9,229 nt of DNA from an uncultured Gemmatimonadota bacterium (GTDB taxonomy: Bacteria > Gemmatimonadota > Gemmatimonadetes > Gemmatimonadales > Gemmatimonadaceae), in contig CAITQY010000057.1 in assembly GCA_903894655.1 (NCBI GenBank), positions 1 to 9,229 of the forward strand, read 5' to 3'. Of the stretch, positions 1 through 5,920 are shown in pieces. The first letter of the stretch is position 1; every line of letters begins with the position of its first letter. Under the pieces are notes generated by a model, which saw only the letters and a list, made by a program, of their open reading frames with translations, did no database searches and was not told the DNA's origin. The position numbers were made by a program, and so were the translations under genes.

Positions 1-825
1 CCGCAGTTCAAGCGTTCGTTCGAGGTGTCCGCGCAGTCGGCGCGCGATGCGGCGAAAACGCGCTGGGGCGTGAGCGATTCCAGTCTGATCGTGCTCACCG
101 AAGACTCCGTGCGTACCGCCCTGTCGTCGGGGCGCTCCACGCGCGAGAACATTGCGCAGGCGTTCCTGCGCTTATCGTCGCGCGTGCAGGCGGGCGACGT
201 GCTGTTCGTGATGCTGATGGGTCACGGCAGCGGCGAAGGGGCGCAGTCGAAGGTGAATCTGCCCGGTCCCGATGCCACCGCCGCCGAGTACGCGTCGTGG
301 TTGGCTGGCTTTGCCAAGCAGCAGGTGGTGTTCGTGAACGCCGCCACCGGCAGCGGGGATTTCGTGCCCGTACTCAAGGCGCCCAATCGTGTGGTGGTGA
401 CCGCCACCAAGACGTCGAACGAGCGCAACGAGTCGGTGTTCCTGCAGTACTTCGCCGGCGCGCTCGGGATGGACGCCGCCGACGCCGACAAGGATGGCCG
501 GCTGTCGGTGTTCGAAGTGTTCCGCTTTGCGCGCACGGAAGTGGGCAAGGTGTACACCGGCAGCAATCGCATGCAGACCGAACACGCGCTGGTGAGCGAC
601 TCGCTGTTGGCCTCGCGCGTGGCGTTCGGCAAAACGGCCGCATCGGCGGATCCGCGCATCGCGGCGCTGCTGGCCGAACGGCAGGCGCTGGAATCGGCCG
701 TGGCGTCGTTGCGCACGAAGAAAGCCTCAATGACCGCCGAAGCGTACGAGGCGGAACTGGAACGGCTGCTGCTGGCGTTAGCCGAGAAGACGCAGGCGAT
801 CCGTGCGGCGGGAGGTGGCAAGTGA
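1..825 (+). CDS. Caspase/C13-peptidase-like protein lacking the catalytic Cys, with EF-hand loop (5' partial)
   Basis: The frame is open from base 1. Codons 1-8 (PQFKRSFE) read straight into the rest, so the GTG at 25 is probably internal and the true start lies upstream; 274 residues are visible. Residues 66-80 hold a hydrophobic strand ending in GHGSGEG, the histidine motif of caspase-like and C13 peptidases (His75). The next core strand reads VFVNAATGSGDF (bases 328-363), where active relatives have a D-A-C-x-S/A-G type motif; Ala (GCC, 343-345) stands where Cys would be. Then come VVVTATK and a perfect EF-hand loop, DADKDGRLSVFE (bases 481-516). The tail after about residue 215 is charged, helical and possibly coiled coil. 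No signal peptide can be judged because the N-terminus is missing. By motif this is a caspase-fold pseudoenzyme, more likely a binding or sensing module than a protease. It overlaps the next gene by 4 bases, implying translational coupling. The fold call is from motifs only. Confidence 0.7.
   Translation, partial: PQFKRSFEVSAQSARDAAKTRWGVSDSSLIVLTEDSVRTALSSGRSTRENIAQAFLRLSSRVQAGDVLFVMLMGHGSGEGAQSKVNLPGPDATAAEYASWLAGFAKQQVVFVNAATGSGDFVPVLKAPNRVVVTATKTSNERNESVFLQYFAGALGMDAADADKDGRLSVFEVFRFARTEVGKVYTGSNRMQTEHALVSDSLLASRVAFGKTAASADPRIAALLAERQALESAVASLRTKKASMTAEAYEAELERLLLALAEKTQAIRAAGGGK
481..516 (+). other. EF-hand-type calcium-binding loop within the caspase-like protein
   Basis: The 12 codons read DADKDGRLSVFE. 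This fits the canonical EF-hand loop D-x-D-x-D-G-x-[ILV]-[ST]-x-x-E, with acidic ligands at loop positions 1, 3, 5 and 12, Gly at 6 and a hydrophobic residue at 8. The following VFRFARTEV could be the exiting helix. Only one loop is visible, so it would be an unpaired EF-hand. Calcium binding is inferred from the motif. Confidence 0.7.
811..815 (+). promoter_or_regulatory. Strong ribosome binding site for the TPR/metallopeptidase lipoprotein gene
   Basis: GGAGG lies 6 bases before the GTG at 822, inside the last codons of the upstream gene. It decides the start: the frame stays open far upstream (to 297), but only GTG 822 has both this site and a lipoprotein signal peptide directly after it. 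The GTGA overlap with the upstream stop supports coupled translation. Confidence 0.75.
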
Positions 826-3164
826 AGCGGTCGATATGGATGCTGGCGGCGCTGTCGGTGCTCTCGCCGCTCACGGCCTGCGGGCAGGATCGCGCCGCGG
901 CCCAACCCGCCACTCGCGTGGCGCCACTGCCGCCGCGGGTGCCGGGCCCCGATCGCTGGGCCACGGAGATAGCCGCCGCCGAAGCGTCGACGCGGCGCGG
1001 CGACCGGCGTGATGCCACGCTGCGCGCGCGTCGCATTACCACTACCTACGAACAAGGCGGCGCGCGCAACAGCGACGAATATCTCTCGGCCGGTCGCGCC
1101 TACGTGCTGTTGGGCGTGGGCGATGCGCAGGCCGTACGCTCGGCACTGGCCGCGTTCGACCGCGCGACTGCGGCGGACTCGCTCAACTTCGACGCGCAGT
1201 TGCGGGCCGGTGAACTGTTCCTCGAGAAGTACAACGCGCCGGATGCGCGACTGTCGTTCGAAGGAATTCTGCGTCGCTCCCCCACCGACGCCAGGGCGCT
1301 GCTGGCGATGGCGCGGGTAGAGGAATTCGAAGGCAAGGGCAACCCGATGGCCACGGCGCGCCTGAGCATCGCGAGCGATCCGCGCTATGCCGAGGCGCTG
1401 GCCTTCGTGGCGAAGATGCATCGTGACGCCGAGTCGTACGATTCGGCGCGGGTGTACGCGCAACGGGCCATTGATGCCGACTCGACGTCGAGTGCCGGGT
1501 GGTCGGTGCTGGGATCGATGGCGTTCTTGAATGGCGACAGCGCCACCTTCCGAAAGTCACTGGCGGCGGTGACGGCGGTGCAGCCGGCGCCGGCCGAGTT
1601 CTATACCGAGCTGGCCGAAGCGTCGGTGCGGCAGCGGCGCTACACCGAAGCGGTGAAACTCGCGCAGCGCGCCGTGGGCTACGACTCGTTGTATGTGCCG
1701 GCCTACGGGGTGATGGGCACCAACCAGCTGCGCATCGGCCAGATGGACGCGGGGCGCGCGGCGCTCGAGCGCGCCTTCGCGCTCGATCCGTTCAACCTGT
1801 GGCACAAAAACACGCTCGACCTGCTCGACAAGATGAAGGCGTTCCGTACGATCGATCGCGGACGCTTCCGCGTGGTTGCGCCGCCCGAAGAGGCCGACTT
1901 GCTGGCGCTGTATATCGTGCCGCTGCTGGAGCAGGCCTACGACTCGCTGGCGGTGCGCTATGGCTACAAGCCACCCACGCCGGTGCGTCTCGAGTTCTAC
2001 CGCTATCACGCCGACTTCTCGGTACGCACGGTGGGATTGGCCGGACTCGGTGCACTGGGCGTGAGCTTCGGCAGCCTGCTGGCCATGGATACGCCCAACG
2101 GTCGCGAGAAGGGGCAGTTCAATTGGGGTAGCACGGCGTGGCATGAGCTCACGCACGCCTTCACGCTCGGCGCCTCCGACCATCGTGTGCCGCGGTGGCT
2201 ATCGGAAGGACTCTCGGTACTCGAAGAGCGCCGGGTAGGCCGCGGCTGGGGCGCCGATGCCACGGTGTCGTACGTGATCGCGATGGCCAATGGCAAGCTG
2301 CGCCCCATCAGTCAACTCAGCGATGGCTTCCTACGACCGCGCTTCCCCGAGGAAACGCAGTTCAGCTACTACGAAGCCTCGCTGTTTTGCGAGATGGTGG
2401 AAGCAACGCGCGGTGCTGCGGCGCTGCCGGCCATGCTGAAGGCGTACCGCGACGGGATGGACACCCCGGGCGTGTTTCAGAAGGTGCTGGGCAAAACGCC
2501 AGTGCAGATCGACGCCGAGTTCGAGGCGTATGCGCAGCGCAAGTTCGCCGCGGCCATCGCGGCGGTGCGCGGTACGTCGCCCACCGACAGCAGTGGGGGC
2601 AAGTTCGTGGCCACGATGCGCGAGGCCGCGATGAAGATGGGCAGCGACCGCAACGCCGCGCAGGCCTTGTTCGAGCAGGCACGCGCCATGTTCCCCGAGT
2701 ACGGTGGCGATGACGGCCCGTCGTGGTATCTGGCTGAGATGGCGCGGGCCGCGAACGACACCACGCGTGCACTCTCGATGGTGGAGCAGGTCACGAGTCG
2801 CAACGAGACGGCGTGGGAGGCGAACATGATGGAGGCCGATCTCCGCGAAGCGCGTGGCGACAAGTCCGGCGCCATCCGCGCGCTCGACCGCCTGAATTGG
2901 ATCTGGCCATACGACCCCACGGTGCACGTGCGCATGGCCACGTTGAGCGCGGCGCAGGGCGATCGCGCCCGTGCCGTGTTGGAGCGCAGAGCGATCATTG
3001 CCATGGGCCCCACCGACCTGCTCGACGCGCGCTATGAACTGGCCCGTGCGCTGCGTGATGCCGGTGACAACGCCGGGGCGCGGCGCGAGCTGTTACAGGT
3101 GCTCGAAGCGGCGCCATCGTTTGAGAAGGCACAGGCCCTGTTGCTGGAGCTTCGCGGTAAATGA
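822..3164 (+). CDS. TPR-repeat lipoprotein with central peptidase-MA-like (HExxH...E) zinc metallopeptidase domain
   Basis: This 780-residue protein starts at GTG 822 after a good GGAGG. The N-terminus MKRSIWMLAALSVLSPLTAC is a lipoprotein signal: basic start, hydrophobic core and lipobox LTAC with Cys20 as the lipidated residue. Gly follows the Cys, so there is no inner-membrane Asp retention signal and outer-membrane sorting is likely in a diderm. Residues about 40-335 form TPR-like helix pairs (for example YTEAVKLAQRAVGYDSLYVPAY). The central domain holds HELTH at 441-445 and, 16 residues on, RWLSEGLSVLEE with Glu462 as the probable third zinc ligand. That is the gluzincin pattern of the peptidase MA-like family, and all ligands and the catalytic Glu442 are present. 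Residues about 595-780 are again TPR-like. Expected role: an envelope-anchored zinc protease or peptide-binding protein whose repeats hold partners or substrates; the substrate is unknown. It is translationally coupled on both sides (GTGA at 822-825, ATGA at 3161-3164). Confidence 0.85.
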   Translation: MKRSIWMLAALSVLSPLTACGQDRAAAQPATRVAPLPPRVPGPDRWATEIAAAEASTRRGDRRDATLRARRITTTYEQGGARNSDEYLSAGRAYVLLGVGDAQAVRSALAAFDRATAADSLNFDAQLRAGELFLEKYNAPDARLSFEGILRRSPTDARALLAMARVEEFEGKGNPMATARLSIASDPRYAEALAFVAKMHRDAESYDSARVYAQRAIDADSTSSAGWSVLGSMAFLNGDSATFRKSLAAVTAVQPAPAEFYTELAEASVRQRRYTEAVKLAQRAVGYDSLYVPAYGVMGTNQLRIGQMDAGRAALERAFALDPFNLWHKNTLDLLDKMKAFRTIDRGRFRVVAPPEEADLLALYIVPLLEQAYDSLAVRYGYKPPTPVRLEFYRYHADFSVRTVGLAGLGALGVSFGSLLAMDTPNGREKGQFNWGSTAWHELTHAFTLGASDHRVPRWLSEGLSVLEERRVGRGWGADATVSYVIAMANGKLRPISQLSDGFLRPRFPEETQFSYYEASLFCEMVEATRGAAALPAMLKAYRDGMDTPGVFQKVLGKTPVQIDAEFEAYAQRKFAAAIAAVRGTSPTDSSGGKFVATMREAAMKMGSDRNAAQALFEQARAMFPEYGGDDGPSWYLAEMARAANDTTRALSMVEQVTSRNETAWEANMMEADLREARGDKSGAIRALDRLNWIWPYDPTVHVRMATLSAAQGDRARAVLERRAIIAMGPTDLLDARYELARALRDAGDNAGARRELLQVLEAAPSFEKAQALLLELRGK

Positions 3165-3937
3165 TGTCACTCACCCGTGCCGCGCTGTGTGCCGGCCTGC
3201 TGCTGTTGTCCACCGCCCCGCAGAACGCGGCGCAGGCGCAGCGACGCGGCCAGCCGGCGTTCTTGCCCAACGTCCCGTACGACGGTCGCCAGACGTTCGT
3301 GCGCGTGAAGTACCAGATGCCCGAGTTTGGCGGTGGTGGATTCCGTGGCGGCGGTCGCGACATTCCGTGGAGCCACGATTATCCGCGCGGCGAGCGGCAC
3401 TTCACCAAGATCGTGGGCGAGCTCTCCAGCACGCGCATGCGCATCGACGCCAGCAACATCCTTACGCTCGACGATCCGCAGCTGGGCAAGTATCCCGTGG
3501 CCTACATGGCGGAACCCGGTTTCTGGCGTCCCAACGACGCCGAGGCGCTCGGACTGCGCAATTATCTGGCGAAGGGCGGGTTCATCATCTTCGACGATTT
3601 CGTCGGCGATCACTGGATCAACTTCGAGAACGCCATGAAGAAGGTGCTCCCGAACGCGCGGCTCGTCGAAATGGATCTCAAGCATCCGGTCTTCGATGCG
3701 TTCTATCGCATCAAAACGCTCGATTACGAGCATCCGATGTACCGCGGCTACAAGTCGGTGTTTTACGGCGTGTTCGAGGATAACGATCCGAAAAAGCGTC
3801 TGCTGGCGATCGCGAACTACAACAACGACCTGTCCGAGTACTGGGAGTTCTCCGACACGGGAATGTTCCCGCTCGACATGTCGAACGAAGCGTACAAGCT
3901 CGGCGTGAACTACATCATCTACGCGTTGACCCGTTAG
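3161..3937 (+). CDS. Secreted DUF4159-domain protein
   Basis: This 258-residue protein starts at ATG 3161, overlapping the upstream TGA as ATGA. A second in-frame ATG at 3164 is possible, but 3161 is closer to the GGAG at 3146-3149. Residues 1-26 are a Sec signal peptide (MMSLTRAALCAGLLLLSTAP core) with a likely signal peptidase I site after AQA. The mature part reads as DUF4159: FVRVKYQMPEFGGGGFRGGG, then the DYPRGERHF region, a YMAEPGFWRPND segment, and the hallmark LAKGGFIIFDDFVGDHW (residues about 136-152). It ends with GVNYIIYALTR. The GGFIIFDDF stretch resembles the strand-turn of class I glutamine-amidotransferase-like folds, but I see no catalytic Cys-His-Glu triad. In many bacteria this domain is fused to a BatA-like N-terminal region; here it stands alone and is exported. 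Its molecular role is unknown. Its position just before the MoxR gene fits the known neighbourhood of the family. Confidence 0.88.
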   Translation: MMSLTRAALCAGLLLLSTAPQNAAQAQRRGQPAFLPNVPYDGRQTFVRVKYQMPEFGGGGFRGGGRDIPWSHDYPRGERHFTKIVGELSSTRMRIDASNILTLDDPQLGKYPVAYMAEPGFWRPNDAEALGLRNYLAKGGFIIFDDFVGDHWINFENAMKKVLPNARLVEMDLKHPVFDAFYRIKTLDYEHPMYRGYKSVFYGVFEDNDPKKRLLAIANYNNDLSEYWEFSDTGMFPLDMSNEAYKLGVNYIIYALTR

Positions 3938-3942
3938 CCCCC

Positions 3943-3947
3943 GAGGA
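3943..3947 (+). promoter_or_regulatory. Ribosome binding site for the MoxR-family gene
   Basis: GAGGA lies 5 bases before the GTG at 3953, in the 15-base gap after the DUF4159 stop. It supports GTG 3953 as the start of the ATPase gene. The gap is too short to hold a promoter and terminator of its own. Confidence 0.7.
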
Positions 3948-3952
3948 ATCAG

Positions 3953-4987
3953 GTGACTGCTCCGGCCCCCTCCACGTCCGAACTCGACCGTCTCGACGAC
4001 GGCGTCCTTGCCGACCGCCTGCAAGGCGCCGGCCAACGCATCGCAACCGAACTTCGCAAAGTCATCGTCGGTCAGGACGTCGTCGTGGAGCAAGCGCTGA
4101 TCGCGCTCTTCGCCGGCGGCAACTGTCTGCTGGTGGGCGTGCCGGGGCTGGCGAAAACGCTGCTTATTTCCACACTGGCCCGCGCGCTCGACCTCAAGTT
4201 CTCGCGCATTCAGTTCACGCCTGACTTGATGCCCAGCGATGTCACGGGCACGGATGTGATTCAGGACGACCCGGCCACCGGCCAGCGTCGCCTCGCCTTC
4301 ATGCCCGGACCGGTGTTTACCAACGTGCTGCTGGCCGACGAAATCAACCGCACGCCGCCGAAAACACAGGCCGCGCTGCTGGAAGCCATGCAGGAGCGTC
4401 GCGTCACCGTGCAGGGACGCACCTACGAACTCGACCAACCGTTCTTCGTGTTCGCCACGCAGAACCCGATCGAACTGGAGGGCACATACCCACTGCCCGA
4501 AGCGCAGCTCGATCGCTTCATGCTTGAAGTATTGCTGGACTACCTGCCGGAGGAAGACGAAGTAGCGGTGGTGAAGTCGACCACGTCGCTGCCGCCGGAG
4601 GCGGTACAGTCGGTGGTGTCGAAGGAAGAGATTCTGGCGTATCAGCGTGTGGTGCGTCGCTTGCCCATTGCCGACGCCGTGACGCGCTACGCCGTGAAGC
4701 TGGTGCGCACCACGCGTCCGGGCGAGGGCGCGCCCGATTACGTGAAGCAGTTCGTGTCGTACGGCGCCTCGGTGCGCGCGGCGCAGGCGCTGGTGTTGGG
4801 TGCCAAGGCGAGGGCACTGCTGCAGGGGCGGGCCAGTGCCAGCTTCGAAGACGTGCGGGCGCTGGCGCGTCCCGTCCTGCGACATCGCGTGTTGGTGAAC
4901 TTCACGGCGCAGTCGGAGAAGGTGACCACCGATTCGCTCATCGGGCGTCTGCTCGAGAGTGTGCCGCTGCCCCGCTCGTCGCTCTGA
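3953..4987 (+). CDS. MoxR-family AAA+ ATPase
   Basis: This 344-residue cytoplasmic ATPase of normal MoxR length starts at GTG 3953. Motifs in order: IVGQD (38-42), Walker A GVPGLAKT (62-69, the MoxR form of GxxGxxKT), the FTPDLMPSDVTGTDV segment (88-102), Walker B NVLLADE with Glu130 followed by INRTPPKTQAALLEAMQE, sensor 1 ATQNP (168-172), and LPEAQLDRFM (181-190), which carries the arginine of the subunit interface. The C-terminal lid includes TTRPGEG and the S-G-A-S-x-R-A type stretch YGASVRA, then DVRALARPVLRHR near the end. All catalytic parts are present. MoxR proteins form ring ATPases that act on vWA-domain partners as chaperones or remodellers. The DUF58 and BatA-like genes directly downstream are the expected partners. 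Family assignment is firm; client and process are unknown. Confidence 0.96.
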   Translation: MTAPAPSTSELDRLDDGVLADRLQGAGQRIATELRKVIVGQDVVVEQALIALFAGGNCLLVGVPGLAKTLLISTLARALDLKFSRIQFTPDLMPSDVTGTDVIQDDPATGQRRLAFMPGPVFTNVLLADEINRTPPKTQAALLEAMQERRVTVQGRTYELDQPFFVFATQNPIELEGTYPLPEAQLDRFMLEVLLDYLPEEDEVAVVKSTTSLPPEAVQSVVSKEEILAYQRVVRRLPIADAVTRYAVKLVRTTRPGEGAPDYVKQFVSYGASVRAAQALVLGAKARALLQGRASASFEDVRALARPVLRHRVLVNFTAQSEKVTTDSLIGRLLESVPLPRSSL

Positions 4988-4994
4988 GCCATTC

Positions 4995-5894
4995 GTGGCC
5001 ACCGCTCCTGCCTCCTTTCTCGACCCCGCCCTGCTGGCGCGCATCTCCGATCTCGCGCTGTTGGCGCGCACGGTCGTGGATGGCTTCATGCACGGCCAGC
5101 ACCGATCGTTGCGCAAAGGTTCGTCGCTGGATTTCGCCGAGCATCGCTCGTATCAGCCCGGCGATGACCTGCGCCGCATTGATTGGCGCGTGTACGGACG
5201 CACCGACCGGTTCTACATCAAGGAGTACGACGCCGATACCAACGCCGGGGTGATCTTCGCGCTCGATGCGTCGGGCTCGATGGACTTTGGCAGCGGGGCG
5301 GTCACCAAGTTCGACTACGCGCGTTTTCTCGTGGCGTCGCTGGCTTGGCTGTCGAAGTCGCAGGGCGATCGTATCGGGCTGGCCACGTTCAAGGAAGAGC
5401 TGGTCGATGTCGTGCCTCCCTCGGTGCGTCATCTGCAGCTGCTCTTGCACACCCTGGCGCGCGCCGAGGCGGCGGGACCGAGTCGGCTGGCGCACTCCAT
5501 CAGTCGTATCGGGCATCTCACCACGCGCACCGGCATCGTGGTGCTGGTGACCGACTGCTACGAGCAGCCGGAAGCACTCGGCCGCGCGGTGGCGGCGCTC
5601 CGCATGGGCGGGCACGACGTAATCGTGTTTCATCTCGTCGATCCGGCGGAGAAGCAGTTGCCCGGCGACATGCCGGCCACCTTCGAAGACGCTGAGAGCG
5701 GAGCGCTGTTGCCGCTGCGTCCCGGCGAACTGCGCGACAAGTACACCGCGTTGATCACCGCGCACCACGCGGCGCTGCAGGAGCGCTTTACCAGCGCCGG
5801 CGCCGATTACGTGCGTCTCGACACGAGCGAGCCGCTCGACCGTGCCCTCCATGCGTACCTCGACGCGCGACTCTCGCGTAGTCGGGTCCGCTAG
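4995..5894 (+). CDS. DUF58 (vWA-like) protein, predicted cytoplasmic partner of MoxR
   Basis: I place the start at GTG 4995, 7 bases after the MoxR stop, giving 299 residues. No clear Shine-Dalgarno is seen, so it may depend on translation of the ATPase gene. The frame is open back to 4959 inside the MoxR gene, but that extension (MCRCPARRSEPF) does not look like family sequence. The DUF58 signature is plain: HRSYQPGDDLRRIDWRVYGR (residues 50-69) followed by FYIKEYDAD. A vWA-like domain follows with MIDAS motif DASGS (91-95) and a second acidic site VTD (185-187). The usual MIDAS Thr position appears to be Ser163 (GPSRLAHSI). There is no signal peptide or membrane segment, so it should be soluble, unlike DUF58 proteins with two N-terminal membrane helices. 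DUF58 proteins are regularly encoded beside MoxR ATPases; biochemical function is not established. Confidence 0.93.
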   Translation: MATAPASFLDPALLARISDLALLARTVVDGFMHGQHRSLRKGSSLDFAEHRSYQPGDDLRRIDWRVYGRTDRFYIKEYDADTNAGVIFALDASGSMDFGSGAVTKFDYARFLVASLAWLSKSQGDRIGLATFKEELVDVVPPSVRHLQLLLHTLARAEAAGPSRLAHSISRIGHLTTRTGIVVLVTDCYEQPEALGRAVAALRMGGHDVIVFHLVDPAEKQLPGDMPATFEDAESGALLPLRPGELRDKYTALITAHHAALQERFTSAGADYVRLDTSEPLDRALHAYLDARLSRSRVR

Positions 5895-5920
5895 CGTTCG
5901 ACTAACCGACTTCATCGCGC

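Noticed and set aside
25..27. GTG at 25 as the start of the caspase-like gene.
   Set aside because: The frame is open to base 1, the preceding codons (PQFKRSFE) read as ordinary protein, no ribosome binding site precedes it, and a start here would remove the expected N-terminal strand of the fold.
297..821. Upstream extension of the lipoprotein frame to an ATG at 297.
   Set aside because: The extension overlaps the caspase-like gene in another frame, reads as Arg/Gly-rich nonsense, and would bury the lipoprotein signal peptide that begins at GTG 822.
222..1463. 413-codon - strand open frame across the caspase-like and lipoprotein genes.
   Set aside because: Its composition (Arg, Ala, Ser and His rich) and lack of motifs mark it as a shadow. 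It also crosses a well-supported junction of two + strand genes.
3167..5116. Very long open frame on the - strand (649 codons) opposite the DUF4159 and MoxR genes.
   Set aside because: It is rich in Arg, His and Gly, shows no family motif, and lies opposite genes with complete motifs. Such frames are common opposite GC-rich genes with strong third-position bias.
5880..5911. Short inverted repeat AGTCGG / CCGACT around the gap between the DUF58 and BatA-like genes.
   Set aside because: Six pairs with a 20-base loop and no T tract is not a convincing terminator or switch; it could arise by chance in GC-rich DNA.
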